DNA of 56,460 nt, from NCBI GenBank assembly GCA_029262875.1, contig JAJCYO010000057.1, forward strand, positions 1 through 56,460, in the 5' to 3' direction. This document shows, piece after piece, positions 44,997-54,404 of the stretch. The notes beneath the pieces were generated by a model. That model did no database searches, was not told the origin of the DNA, and saw only the letters and a program-made list of their open reading frames with translations. Every line of letters begins with the position of its first letter. The first letter of the stretch is position 1. The position numbers were made by a program, and so were the translations under genes. The DNA is from Flavobacteriales bacterium (lineage in GTDB: Bacteria; Bacteroidota; Bacteroidia; Flavobacteriales_E; Vicingaceae).

Positions 44997-46880
44997 ATGG
45001 ACAAGGGTACACATAAGATAACCGATTGGCTTCCTACCACAAAAAAAGAAGTTGAGCTGAGAGGATGGGATGAGTTAGACGTCATTCTTTTTAGTGGAGA
45101 TGCTTACGTAGATCACCCAGCATTTGGAAGTGCCGTAGTTGGAAGAATAATAGAAAATATGGGGTTGAGAATCGCAATTGTTCCTCAACCCAACTGGAAA
45201 GATGATTTAAGGGATTTCAAAAAACTTGGAATCCCTAAATTATTTTTTGGTGTCACAGCTGGTTGTATGGATCCTATGATCAACCATTACACAGCAAATA
45301 AGCGCTTACGATCTGAAGATGCGTATACTCCCGGAGGACAAAAAGGGTTTAGACCTGACTATGCTACAACAGTTTACTCCAACATCCTAAAAGATTTGTT
45401 TCCTGACACCCCTGTTGTTATTGGCGGAATAGAAGCTTCATTAAGGCGCGTAACTCATTATGATTATTGGTCAGACGAATTAAAACCAAGTATTTTAGAA
45501 GACTCTAAGGCTGATTTATTAATTTATGGAATGGGAGAGCAACCCTTACGGGAAGTTATAACATTAATGGAAAAAGGACTCCCTTTTGATACTTTAAAAA
45601 CAATCAAACAAACGGCTTTTCTACAACCAAAATCGACAACTGTTCCTAAAAATAAAAATTGGATAGATCTTAATTTATCATCACATGAAGCATGCTTAGG
45701 TAACAAAAAGGTATTTGCTGCCAACTTTAAACACATAGAGCAAGAATCAAATAAATTAAATGCTGATCGATTAATCCAAGAAATTGGGAATAAAAAATTG
45801 ATCATCAATCCTCCTTTTCAAACCATGACTGAAAAAGAAATTGATGCTTCCTTTGACTTACCATACACCAGGTTACCTCATCCAAAATATAGAAAAAGAG
45901 GCGCTATTCCTGCTTTTGAAATGATTAAATTCTCTATTAATATGCATCGAGGATGTTTTGGGGGCTGTAGCTTTTGCACAATTTCTGCACATCAAGGAAA
46001 ATTTATTGCAAGTCGATCTCAGCAATCCATATTAAAAGAGGTAGATCAAGTAGCCAACATGACTGACTTTAAAGGTTATATCAGTGATTTAGGTGGCCCC
46101 TCAGCAAACATGTATCAAATGAAGGGGAAGGTCCAATCCATTTGCGACAAGTGCGTTAGTCCTTCTTGTATTTCTCCAACCATTTGCCACAATTTAGACA
46201 CTTCTCATAAGCCTTTAACCGAAATATATAAAGCTGCTTCCGATCACCCTAAGGTAAAAAAAGCTTTCGTAGGTAGTGGCATTCGATATGACATGTTAGT
46301 CCCTGAATTCAATAAAAACGCAGAAAAAAAAGATCTTCAAGAATATACTGAACAGGTAGTGAAAAACCATGTCTCTGGAAGGTTGAAAGTTGCACCAGAG
46401 CATACGTCTGATGAAGTTCTAAAAATAATGAGAAAGCCTTCTTTCAAGAATTTTCATCTCTTTAAAAAATCCTTTGACAGCATCAATAAAAAATTCAACC
46501 TCAACCAAAAACTAATTCCCTACTTCATATCGAGCCACCCTGCCTGTAAGTTAGAAGACATGGCAAATCTCGCTGCCGAAACCAAAGATATGGGATTTCA
46601 ACTGGAACAAGTCAATGACTTTACCCCAACTCCGATGACAGTTGCTACCATTATTTATTATTCAGGATATCATCCTTACACATTAAAACCAGTATTCACT
46701 CCAAAATCAAAAAGGGAAAAACAAGATCAAAATCGTTTTTTCTTTTGGTACAAAAAAGAAAACCAAAATTGGATTAAAAACGTACTAACAAATGCCAATC
46801 GAATTGACATTTTGAATAAGCTACTATCCAAAACCAAAAAACCTTCATTTCCAACAAATAAAGGCCAACGTCACAGATAA
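44997..46880 (+). CDS. YgiQ family radical SAM protein
   Basis: A radical SAM enzyme of about 627 residues. I take the ATG at 44997 (MDKGTHKITDWLPTT); an upstream ATG would add six residues without family similarity. The N-terminal domain (about 1-260) contains YVDHPAFG and IGGIEASLRRVTHYDYW, hallmarks of YgiQ. The radical SAM core has the [4Fe-4S] motif CFGGCSFC in RGCFGGCSFCTI (near residue 325). Further cysteine pairs (CDKCVSPSC) lie in an auxiliary region, which may bind a second cluster. The reaction of YgiQ proteins is not established. The length is near the usual 600-700. Confidence 0.93.
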   Translation: MDKGTHKITDWLPTTKKEVELRGWDELDVILFSGDAYVDHPAFGSAVVGRIIENMGLRIAIVPQPNWKDDLRDFKKLGIPKLFFGVTAGCMDPMINHYTANKRLRSEDAYTPGGQKGFRPDYATTVYSNILKDLFPDTPVVIGGIEASLRRVTHYDYWSDELKPSILEDSKADLLIYGMGEQPLREVITLMEKGLPFDTLKTIKQTAFLQPKSTTVPKNKNWIDLNLSSHEACLGNKKVFAANFKHIEQESNKLNADRLIQEIGNKKLIINPPFQTMTEKEIDASFDLPYTRLPHPKYRKRGAIPAFEMIKFSINMHRGCFGGCSFCTISAHQGKFIASRSQQSILKEVDQVANMTDFKGYISDLGGPSANMYQMKGKVQSICDKCVSPSCISPTICHNLDTSHKPLTEIYKAASDHPKVKKAFVGSGIRYDMLVPEFNKNAEKKDLQEYTEQVVKNHVSGRLKVAPEHTSDEVLKIMRKPSFKNFHLFKKSFDSINKKFNLNQKLIPYFISSHPACKLEDMANLAAETKDMGFQLEQVNDFTPTPMTVATIIYYSGYHPYTLKPVFTPKSKREKQDQNRFFFWYKKENQNWIKNVLTNANRIDILNKLLSKTKKPSFPTNKGQRHR

Positions 46881-46957
46881 GACATTTAAATTTTAGAACT
46901 TTCAGTTATTTTGTACTAAATGTTTACCTTAGTGTAATCATAAAAACAAGAATAATT

Positions 46958-47638
46958 ATGTCTACTGAAACAAACCTCTGGCACTTAGAAAATTTTAATC
47001 TATTCAAAACATTATCTGCTTATGAAAAGATTAAAATGTCTACTAAAGTGAAACACAATAAGATGAAAAAAAATGAATACATCTATTTTCCAGAAGACCC
47101 CTCAGCTTCTATCTTTTTTTTAAAGCATGGAAGAGTTAAAATTGGTTCGTATTCAGATTCTGGGAAAGAAATCATTAAGGCCATCTTGAATCCAGGAGAG
47201 GTGTTTGGGGAATTGAGTTTAGTTGGGGAAAATAAAAGGAATGATTTTGCTATGGCTTTAGACAATAACATTGTTGTATGCTCATTAGGCATGAAGGACA
47301 TGGAAGACATGATAGAAAAAAACCCAATGATAGGACTTAAGGTGACGAAACTAATTGGGTTTAGGTTACAGAAAATTGAACGTAGGTTAGAATCTTTAAT
47401 TTTTAAAGATGCTCGTACAAGAATCGTTGATTTTATTGTTGATATAGGCAGAGAAAAAGGAACAGCCATTGGAAAAGAAATTTTAGTTAAACACAATTTA
47501 ACCCATTTAGATATGGCGAACCTTACAGCCACATCTAGACAAACTGTTACTACTGTTTTAAATGAACTAAAGGATCAAAATTTAATCCACTTAGAACGCA
47601 ATAAGTTTTTAATTAGAGATATTGATAATTTAAAATAA
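46958..47638 (+). CDS. Crp/Fnr family transcription regulator
   Basis: A 226-residue regulator with an N-terminal cyclic-nucleotide-binding fold (about 15-130, including GEVFGELSLVGE) and a C-terminal winged helix (about 150-226) with recognition motif LTATSRQTVTTVLNEL. It has only one cysteine (C108 region, VVCSLG), so it cannot hold an FNR-type iron-sulfur cluster. The conserved Arg that binds cAMP phosphate is not evident after GELS. The ligand is therefore unknown. The stop codon overlaps the start of a redoxin-like gene by one base, suggesting that the pair works in a redox or stress response. Confidence 0.9.
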   Translation: MSTETNLWHLENFNLFKTLSAYEKIKMSTKVKHNKMKKNEYIYFPEDPSASIFFLKHGRVKIGSYSDSGKEIIKAILNPGEVFGELSLVGENKRNDFAMALDNNIVVCSLGMKDMEDMIEKNPMIGLKVTKLIGFRLQKIERRLESLIFKDARTRIVDFIVDIGREKGTAIGKEILVKHNLTHLDMANLTATSRQTVTTVLNELKDQNLIHLERNKFLIRDIDNLK

Positions 47639-47865
47639 TGCTTAGTACATTCAAATACCAACTATTCATCAGCAACAAATGTTGTGGCTGTGATCAGATC
47701 TTAGGTCACTTGAAAAAGGAAAACATCTCGGTTACAACCATTAACATTGATAACGAAGAAATAAACCTTCCTTTTTCATTGACAATATTGCCAGCCTTAG
47801 TAAAAGAAAATAAATTAATAAGTTACGGTGTCGATGATATTATTCAGCAGCTAAAGAGGGCTTAG
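47638..47865 (+). CDS. Small glutaredoxin/thioredoxin-like protein with CCGC motif
   Basis: A 75-residue protein with a beta-alpha-beta start FKYQLFISNKCCGC, a strand TTINID, and a late PALVKEN that matches the cis-Pro position of thioredoxin-fold proteins. The C-C-G-C motif (residues 14-17) could act as redox pair C14/C17 (C-x-x-C). The sequence is short, equivalent to a minimal glutaredoxin. Its start codon overlaps the stop of the Crp/Fnr gene, so the two are translated together. It converges with the PorP-like gene, overlapping it by four bases. Confidence 0.65.
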   Translation: MLSTFKYQLFISNKCCGCDQILGHLKKENISVTTINIDNEEINLPFSLTILPALVKENKLISYGVDDIIQQLKRA

Positions 47866-48794
47866 TTATAAGCTGGACAAACATGAGGTTTCATTCCTCC
47901 TCCATTTCCAACACCACCACTACCACATTTATTAAAGCCAATCATTACCTCGTGCCCATAATTTCCATAAATCTTGTTCAATGGATAATCAAAAGCGTAT
48001 CCAATTTTTAAAGCTCCCAAATTAAACTTTAACTGTGCTATTACCGATTCCCCTACTCTATACCCCAATCCTAAAGTTGTTTTTTGTCTGTATACCCATG
48101 CCACATTTACGTCTAAAGCAGGAGGGCCTAAAACATCCATTTTCAATAAAAAAGATTTAAAAACAGTCCAATTACCATGCAATGATTTGTGTCCAGCACC
48201 AAAATAATACTGATTTACTTGTGTTTGTTCTTGCCCTAAGTTTATGTTTTTAAAATAAACTTGATTAATCGAAAGACTCCAGTATATAGTATTGCTGTAA
48301 AATAATATCCCTGGCATGATATCAGGATAGCGTATTACTGACCCTGCTGCCGCAGCAAGCACTGGGTCATTATTGGCCTCACCTCCAAAAACATCATCAG
48401 TAGAATATTGTTGAACACCGGCAAAAATCCCTAAGCCCAAGGTATACTTAGATGACAGTTTTTTATGGTAAGAATATGCTCCTTTAATTACTGTTCGAGT
48501 GGTTAAATGAACATCATCTTGCTCCACATAAAGACCAACGGCATGTCTTCCCTTATTCTTAAAATGTTTTTTCTTTAATTCTAATTGTAAACTGGCAAAT
48601 GAGGACCTTGGAGCTCCTTCAAAACCTACCCACTGCAACCTTGTTCCTGCTCTAAAATCAACACATTTTATTGTTCCCAAAAATGCAGGGTTATACCCAA
48701 AGTTATTAAAGGTATATTGGGAATACTGTACAGATTGTTGTGCAACAATTTGAATTGAAACGAGTAAAAATAATATGATTAACCCTCTCTTCAT
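47862..48794 (-). CDS. PorP/SprF family T9SS outer-membrane protein
   Basis: A 310-residue outer-membrane beta-barrel with signal peptide (1-19, ending VAQQ). The start SVQYSQYTFNNFGYNPAF and the following GTIKCVDFRAGTRLQW are the typical PorP/SprF opening (YNPAxAG and RxQW). In Flavobacteria, SprF-like proteins are encoded next to, and needed for surface display of, SprB-type adhesins. Here the upstream gene, three bases away on the same strand, encodes such a small adhesin. This supports a dedicated adhesin/anchor pair. Confidence 0.92.
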   Translation of the reverse strand: MKRGLIILFLLVSIQIVAQQSVQYSQYTFNNFGYNPAFLGTIKCVDFRAGTRLQWVGFEGAPRSSFASLQLELKKKHFKNKGRHAVGLYVEQDDVHLTTRTVIKGAYSYHKKLSSKYTLGLGIFAGVQQYSTDDVFGGEANNDPVLAAAAGSVIRYPDIMPGILFYSNTIYWSLSINQVYFKNINLGQEQTQVNQYYFGAGHKSLHGNWTVFKSFLLKMDVLGPPALDVNVAWVYRQKTTLGLGYRVGESVIAQLKFNLGALKIGYAFDYPLNKIYGNYGHEVMIGFNKCGSGGVGNGGGMKPHVCPAYN

Positions 48795-48797
48795 TGT

Positions 48798-49865
48798 TTA
48801 TCGAAACACAGATATTGGTCCTTTCATAACAATATCGTCACTTTTTTCCAATGTTATCTTTAGCACATAATAATAGGTCGAAACTGGCATGTCTACCCCA
48901 ACATATTTCGCATCCCATCCATCAAGGTTATCATATCCTTCTTTATGGTAGACTCTCTGTCCCCATCTATCAAAAATAAACACTTCATTTTCTGGGTAAA
49001 ACTGTATCGCATTTATTACCCACATATCATTAATCCCATCTTCATTTGGAGTCATAACTTCAGATGGGGTCGGTGGCGGGCAAGTAAACGGAACAATATC
49101 TACCACATTCGTATCTGTGCACCCTTCACTATCTGTGGTATACAGCGTATAACTTCCTGAAGGAACATCACTGTACATTCCTGTTGCATTAGCTCCTATA
49201 CCAACCAGATCGTAGGTGTAAGGAGAAGTACCTCCTGTAGAAGTTATTTCAACATCAGCAGAAGTTTGATTACACTCTGTTATAATTGGAGTTGCAACTG
49301 ATGTAATCACTGTTGGTTCTGGCGTAACAGTGACTTGATTTGTATCATTGCATCCTTGATTATCCGTAATATAAAGAGTGTATGTACCTACTGGAACATT
49401 ATTGTAAAGTCCAGTCGTACTCGTTCCAATCCCTACCAAATCGTAATTATATGGAGATGTTCCTCCTGAAGACGTAATTTGAATGTCTGCATTTGTTAAA
49501 TCGCAACTCGACTTAAGAATTGTTACTGATGACTGAATGATAACTGTTTGAACTTGAATAGATGTAGAAACCGTATCCTGAGGACAACCAGTTGTGGTCC
49601 CCATATATACCTGAATGCTTTGATTATTAGCAAGAATATTAATAATTGAATCTGCACCAAAAATAGTATCTCCATCAACAACCCATATGTACTGAGGACC
49701 TAAGGTTCCAACAGATGGATTTGCTTCAAGTTGTACGGGAGTACTTTTACACACGGTAATTGTCGTAACATCTGGCACACTTGTAATTTGGACGTCAACT
49801 GGACATTGGGAATAACCTCCATAACTCGCTAATAGCAATACAAAGAAAAAAAGATGTTTTTTCAT
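48798..49865 (-). CDS. SprB-repeat adhesin with T9SS type B C-terminal domain
   Basis: An exported protein of about 355 residues. I use the second ATG (MKKHLFFFVLLLASYGGYSQC), which gives a proper signal peptide; the first ATG would add three residues. An Ig-like domain (about 20-105) is followed by two nearly identical 70-residue SprB-type repeats (GGTSPYNYDLVGIG and GGTSPYTYDLVGIG, each ending in YT-LY-TD-x-x-GC-x-D-T). The last 90 residues (TPNEDGINDMWVI to GPISVFR) are the gliding-associated C-terminal domain. It is encoded with a PorP/SprF-like protein three bases downstream. It is much smaller than SprB, and a role in adhesion is inferred. Confidence 0.9.
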   Translation of the reverse strand: MKKHLFFFVLLLASYGGYSQCPVDVQITSVPDVTTITVCKSTPVQLEANPSVGTLGPQYIWVVDGDTIFGADSIINILANNQSIQVYMGTTTGCPQDTVSTSIQVQTVIIQSSVTILKSSCDLTNADIQITSSGGTSPYNYDLVGIGTSTTGLYNNVPVGTYTLYITDNQGCNDTNQVTVTPEPTVITSVATPIITECNQTSADVEITSTGGTSPYTYDLVGIGANATGMYSDVPSGSYTLYTTDSEGCTDTNVVDIVPFTCPPPTPSEVMTPNEDGINDMWVINAIQFYPENEVFIFDRWGQRVYHKEGYDNLDGWDAKYVGVDMPVSTYYYVLKITLEKSDDIVMKGPISVFR

Positions 49866-49912
49866 AAGAATCAAAGTTACTATTATTTTTAGAGGTTTAT
49901 ACGTTTTTACAA

Positions 49913-50068
49913 ATGAAGAGGTTGCTGAAAGAAAACAGTCCGCACTTAAACGAAATCGAGACTTTTATCAGAAATGACAGAGCTACTAATAATATAATTA
50001 AAAACCAAGATTCCATAGTAATCAGACAACATAGAAAAACCATCATCTCTGAACTAGTGAGTTTTTAG
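49913..50068 (+). CDS. Possible 51-residue protein
   Basis: An ATG-to-TAG frame in the 228-base gap between the adhesin and acyltransferase genes, starting MKRLLKENSPHLNEIETFI. It is basic and helical, with no membrane segment or family match. It lies divergent from the adhesin gene (its start codon is less than 50 bases from it). The composition is protein-like, but no terminator or conserved feature supports it. Confidence 0.25.
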   Translation: MKRLLKENSPHLNEIETFIRNDRATNNIIKNQDSIVIRQHRKTIISELVSF

Positions 50069-50102
50069 TTCCTTTTAGAGTTTTCTGTATATATAATTAT
50101 AA

Positions 50103-51182
50103 TTAATAATTAAAACGATTTTTCAGTTTTAAAATAGGCTTTTCAAAATATTGATAACTAACTAATGCTAAAAAAAATAGTAGGAACAATTTTATAAAAT
50201 ATGAATTTTTCCAATCTAACAATATTATTTGAATATCTCCAGCATCATTAAAAATCCATTTGATTAGTTTTTCATACACAAAATGTAGAACCACATGAAA
50301 TAAATATATCCCATAGCTAATTTGTCCAATTTTATTTAAAACTCTATTTTCCAAAAAATACTTTTTTATGAATAATGATTTGTTATGAATTATAAGATGT
50401 ATTATCCAAATAGAAATAATGCTATTAATAGTTAAAAACCAAAAAGAATTCTTGTTAGCAATTTCAGGGTTAAATGCCCAATAAAAATGAAAGAAAAGTG
50501 CAACAAGAACACTTATTTTAATAAGTTTTGAAAAATGTTTTAATTTGTCATTATTTTTCAAATATGCATACCCTCCTCCTATTCCAAAGGATTGCATACA
50601 GGAAAACATTAAAAAACTACCAGCCCAATTGCCAAGAATTATTACCGTATAGAAAGTTGTTAAAACCCCTACAAGTATTGAAACAATGAAAATAATTTTC
50701 AAATGCTTTTCTTTAATAAAAACAATAAGCCAGGGCCAGATAAGATAAAACTGTTCTTCAACTGCTAATGACCATGAATAAGAAAATTCGAAAAATGACT
50801 TGGTTTGGTATATTAAAATATTACTTAAGTACAAAGTAATATATGGCAAACTCCCCTCTTTAAATGGGTAATCAATAAAAAGTAAAAAAATTATCGTTAA
50901 ATAGTAAAGGGGGAAAATTCTTAAAGCTCTTCTTATGATAAAGTTTCTAATAATGACCATTTTTTTGGCTTCTTTATTTTTTATTGCTTGAAGTAGTATT
51001 GTGGTTATTAAAAACCCACTGAGCACAAAAAATAAATGGACACCAAAACCACCATTAGGGATTAGACCATTAATCCAATATTTGAAATCAAAAGAAATGG
51101 GCAACCACCAATGTTCAATAAGCACAAAAATTATTGCGAACGCTCTTAACGTATCTAGACCCTTTATGTATTTCATTCCCAA
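50103..51182 (-). CDS. Acyltransferase 3 (OafA/YrhL) family membrane protein
   Basis: A 359-residue membrane enzyme with about ten hydrophobic segments. The N-terminal GLDTLRAFAIIFVLIEHWW contains the family RAxAi...H motif with the catalytic-type His, and GVHLFFVLSGFLITTIL follows, a hallmark sequence. These proteins transfer acyl groups to sugars of lipopolysaccharide, exopolysaccharide or other acceptors. The window has no glycan gene cluster around it, so the acceptor is unknown. The region is A/T-rich and many wobble positions are A or T. Confidence 0.92.
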   Translation of the reverse strand: MGMKYIKGLDTLRAFAIIFVLIEHWWLPISFDFKYWINGLIPNGGFGVHLFFVLSGFLITTILLQAIKNKEAKKMVIIRNFIIRRALRIFPLYYLTIIFLLFIDYPFKEGSLPYITLYLSNILIYQTKSFFEFSYSWSLAVEEQFYLIWPWLIVFIKEKHLKIIFIVSILVGVLTTFYTVIILGNWAGSFLMFSCMQSFGIGGGYAYLKNNDKLKHFSKLIKISVLVALFFHFYWAFNPEIANKNSFWFLTINSIISIWIIHLIIHNKSLFIKKYFLENRVLNKIGQISYGIYLFHVVLHFVYEKLIKWIFNDAGDIQIILLDWKNSYFIKLFLLFFLALVSYQYFEKPILKLKNRFNY

Positions 51183-51340
51183 CTTATAATCTCTTAATTC
51201 AAGTTATAAAATTAAATAATCTCATTATACTTATTGAGTAATAATATTCAATCTATTAAAGTTTTAAATCTCTGTAGAAATCTATCAAAAAACTGACCGA
51301 ATCCCTTTTTCGATTGAAAATGACAACTTGCCTTATCAAG

Positions 51341-51412
51341 TAGCCCCGCTAGGAATCGAACCTAGATCTACAGTTTAGGAAACTACTATTCTATCCATTG
51401 AACTACGGGGCC
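51341..51412 (-). tRNA. tRNA-Arg (anticodon CCU)
   Basis: A cloverleaf of 72 bases is found on the minus strand. The acceptor stem is GGCCCCG with CGGGGCT (last pair G-U), the D arm is GTTC/GAAT, the anticodon stem GTAGT/ACTGT has loop TTCCTAA (anticodon CCT), and the T arm is CTAGG-TTCGATT-CCTAG. The discriminator is A. CCA is not encoded. The anticodon reads AGG arginine codons. It stands alone between the acyltransferase and IPExxxVDY genes. Confidence 0.92.
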
Positions 51413-51485
51413 ATGAGCCCGTAAAATTATAAATTTACTTTATTTTACCTCCTGTTTATTAGAGTTCTTTATATCTTTACCTATT

Positions 51486-51899
51486 ATGTCTAAAGTATTA
51501 TTAAGCTTAGAAGAAGATTACGATTTTACCCTGATAGGCATTAGCTGTCATACCAAAGATTACCGCTTATGTTGGGAGGTTAATAAAGCGCTTAATATTG
51601 ACTTAATTAGATCTGAGGATTTAGAGCTAAATAAAAAAAATGAAATTACTTCCTTTTCTTTTTATGAGTTTATCGATGAAGACAATCACTTGGAATACTA
51701 TTTAATTTCTAACCTTGGAAACAATGGTTATTTAATTGCAGAGCAAAAAAAAGTAGACTTCTTTTTGCTATTAAAAGGAAGCACTTCAACCAATCAAATA
51801 CAAGACATTATTTGTAAAATAAACTCACTATCATTAGTTTTAACTTCTTTTAATATTAATCCTAATCAATTAAAATCTAAACAAAACTTATTGTTTTAA
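51486..51899 (+). CDS. IPExxxVDY family protein
   Basis: A 137-residue cytoplasmic protein. LIAEQKKVDFFLLLKG near residues 82-97 corresponds to the IPExxxVDY(F)L signature of a Bacteroidota-specific family; here Pro is Ala and Tyr is Phe. The start (LLSLEEDYDFTLIGIS) also fits. The function is unknown. In many Bacteroidota the gene lies directly upstream of pyruvate kinase, as here, where its TAA stop overlaps the pyk ATG by one base. That conserved link suggests a role near glycolysis, but it is not proven. Confidence 0.85.
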   Translation: MSKVLLSLEEDYDFTLIGISCHTKDYRLCWEVNKALNIDLIRSEDLELNKKNEITSFSFYEFIDEDNHLEYYLISNLGNNGYLIAEQKKVDFFLLLKGSTSTNQIQDIICKINSLSLVLTSFNINPNQLKSKQNLLF

Positions 51900-53326
51900 T
51901 GGGTAATAGAAAAACAAAAATAGTGGCAACCATAGGACCTTCTACAGAATCTAAGGAAATGCTAAAAAAAATAATTCAAAAAGGTGTTAATGTATGTAGA
52001 ATAAACTTTTCCCATGGGTCTCATGAAGACCATGAAAAAGTAGTTAAACACATTAAAGAAATCAATAAAGAATTAGGAGTCTTTACTGCTATTTTAGGTG
52101 ACTTGCAAGGTCCAAAAATAAGAGTTGGGAAGATTAAAGATAATGAGGTTGAGTTGAAATACAATCAAGAAATAACCTTTACCACTAAAGAATGTTTAGG
52201 AAATCAAAAAAAAGTATACATCAGTTATCAAAATTTCCCAAAGGATGTCTCTGCTGGTGAAAATATTCTATTAGATGATGGTAAACTTCACCTCGAAGTA
52301 AAAAGCACCAATAACAAAGATGAAGTTGTTGCCATTGTCAAACATGGAGGTATGCTTTCTTCTAACAAAGGAGTGAATCTTCCTAGTACTAAAATATCTT
52401 TACCTTCTTTAACAGAAAAAGACATAAAAGACCTTCATTTTGCATTAAAAATGAACCTCTCTTGGATTGGCCTTTCTTTTGTTAGAAATGCTCGTGATAT
52501 CATTGAACTTAAGGCTATTATCGCCAAAGCAAAAAGTAACACAAAGGTTGTTGCTAAAATTGAAAAACCAGAAGCAATTGTAGATATTGATGCGATTATT
52601 GAAGCAACAGATGGCATTATGGTCGCCCGTGGTGATTTAGGAGTCGAAATTCCATTTCAGGAAGTTCCTTTAACCCAAAAAATGATTGTTAAAAAATCCA
52701 TGAAGGCTGCTAAACCAGTTATTATCGCTACGCAAATGATGGAGAGTATGATTGACAATATCACTCCAACGCGTGCAGAGGTAAATGATGTCGCTAATGC
52801 GGTTATGGACGGTGCTGATGCTGTAATGTTAAGCGGTGAAACTTCTGTTGGAAATCATCCAGGGAAAGTAATTGAAGCCATGAGTAAAATTATTGAGGAT
52901 GTTGAAACTGATGATAGCTTATATCATTATGAATACCCGCCTAGTGAAGATAATTTGGATAGGTATATAACTGATTCTGTTTGTTTTAATTCATGTAGGT
53001 TAGCACAACGTGTAAATGCTAGCGGAATTGTTACCATGACGTTTTCGGGTTACACCGGTTTTAAGATTGCTAGCTTTAGACCTAAAGCTGGTATTTTTGT
53101 ATTTACTGGCAACGAAGCAATACTAAATATGTTAAGTTTGGTATGGGGTGTTAGTGTATTTTATTATGATAAGTTTATTAGTACTGACCATACCATTGCA
53201 GATATAAAATACATTCTAAAAAAAGATAAGTGGGTTAAAAAAGATGATTTACTTATTAATATAGCAAGTATGCCTATTGCCGAAAAAGGGCAATCCAACA
53301 TGATGAAGTTAAGCTATATTGAATAA
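51899..53326 (+). CDS. pyk: Pyruvate kinase
   Basis: A 475-residue glycolytic enzyme that converts phosphoenolpyruvate and ADP to pyruvate and ATP. The N-terminal KTKIVATIGPSTES and NVCRINFSHGSHEDH segments and the metal/phosphate region with MVARGDLGVEIPF (near residue 240) and the IATQMMESM motif are complete. The C-terminal domain is present but somewhat short. It is translationally coupled to the IPExxxVDY gene upstream (one-base overlap), and a metallopeptidase gene starts shortly after its stop codon. Confidence 0.97.
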   Translation: MGNRKTKIVATIGPSTESKEMLKKIIQKGVNVCRINFSHGSHEDHEKVVKHIKEINKELGVFTAILGDLQGPKIRVGKIKDNEVELKYNQEITFTTKECLGNQKKVYISYQNFPKDVSAGENILLDDGKLHLEVKSTNNKDEVVAIVKHGGMLSSNKGVNLPSTKISLPSLTEKDIKDLHFALKMNLSWIGLSFVRNARDIIELKAIIAKAKSNTKVVAKIEKPEAIVDIDAIIEATDGIMVARGDLGVEIPFQEVPLTQKMIVKKSMKAAKPVIIATQMMESMIDNITPTRAEVNDVANAVMDGADAVMLSGETSVGNHPGKVIEAMSKIIEDVETDDSLYHYEYPPSEDNLDRYITDSVCFNSCRLAQRVNASGIVTMTFSGYTGFKIASFRPKAGIFVFTGNEAILNMLSLVWGVSVFYYDKFISTDHTIADIKYILKKDKWVKKDDLLINIASMPIAEKGQSNMMKLSYIE

Positions 53327-53354
53327 CAAAATATTAATTTTTAAAAACAACATA

Positions 53355-54404
53355 ATGCCAATAGACGTAAACTTATTAAAAGAAATTGCCGAAGTAGCAG
53401 GTGCTCCAGGGCACGAACAACGAATTAGAGAAATTGTATTGCGAGAAATAAAACCATTGGTTGATGATATCACCATTGACAATATGGGAAATGTTTATGC
53501 CATAAAAAAGGGCAAAAATGAAAAACGAGTAATGGTTGGCGCCCATATGGATGAAATTGGTTTTATTGTTACTCACATTGATGATGAGGGTTTTGTAAGA
53601 TTTCATACGCTTGGTGGATTTGATCCAAAAACATTAACGGCTCAACGTGTTATTATACACGGAACAGAAGATGTTATTGGTGTAATGGGTTCTAAACCCA
53701 TTCATGTTATGACTGCAGAAGAAAGAACGAAGCCCCCTAAGACAACTGATTATTTTATTGACTTAGGGATGAATAAGGAAGCCGTTGAAAAAATAGTAAG
53801 CATTGGCAATCCAATTACTAGGGAAAGGGGGTTGATAGAAATGGGAAACTGTGTTAACTGTAAATCCTTAGATAACAGGTTGGCAGTCTTTATTTTAATA
53901 GAATCGTTGAGAGCTTTAAAAGACATTGAAGTTCCGTATGATATTTACGGTGTTTTTACTGTTCAGGAAGAAGTGGGAATCAGAGGCGCGAATGTTGCTG
54001 CTCTTGAAATTAAACCTGATTTTGGCTTTGGTTTAGATACTACGATAGCTTTCGATGTTCCTGGCTCTAAGCCAGAAGAAATGATCACAAAATTAGGAGA
54101 CGGTACAGCAATTAAAATAATGGACAGCTCTACTATCTGTGATTACCGTATGATAAAGTACATGGAAAATGTGGCTGATAAACATGGTATAAAAACTCAA
54201 AAAGAAATTTTAACTGCTGGTGGGACTGATACTGCAGGGATTCAAAGGATGAATCCGGGAGGAGCGATAGCTGGGGCTATTTCAATACCAACAAGACACA
54301 TTCATCAAGTAATTGAGATGGCAAATAAAGATGATATTAGTGGAAGTATAGATTTACTAACGAACTGCTTATTAGAACTTGATAGCCACGATTGGGAATT
54401 CTAA
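53355..54404 (+). CDS. M42 family metallopeptidase (glutamyl/leucyl aminopeptidase type)
   Basis: A cytoplasmic two-metal aminopeptidase of about 349 residues. I start at the ATG of MPIDVNLLKEIAEVAGAPGHE; a TTG at 53319 inside pyk would add 12 unrelated residues. The metal-binding motifs are HMDEIGFI (His and Asp), the Asp in SLDNRLAV, the EE pair in FTVQEEVGIRGA, an Asp in GFGLDTTIA, and a final His in RHIHQVIEM. All match M42. It shortens peptides to amino acids. It is encoded just after pyk and converges with the cyclase gene, overlapping by four bases. Confidence 0.93.
   Translation: MPIDVNLLKEIAEVAGAPGHEQRIREIVLREIKPLVDDITIDNMGNVYAIKKGKNEKRVMVGAHMDEIGFIVTHIDDEGFVRFHTLGGFDPKTLTAQRVIIHGTEDVIGVMGSKPIHVMTAEERTKPPKTTDYFIDLGMNKEAVEKIVSIGNPITRERGLIEMGNCVNCKSLDNRLAVFILIESLRALKDIEVPYDIYGVFTVQEEVGIRGANVAALEIKPDFGFGLDTTIAFDVPGSKPEEMITKLGDGTAIKIMDSSTICDYRMIKYMENVADKHGIKTQKEILTAGGTDTAGIQRMNPGGAIAGAISIPTRHIHQVIEMANKDDISGSIDLLTNCLLELDSHDWEF

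Noticed and set aside
47083-47532. 149-codon frame opposite the Crp/Fnr gene
   Set aside because: The sense strand encodes a complete regulator; the antisense frame shows no protein-like features.
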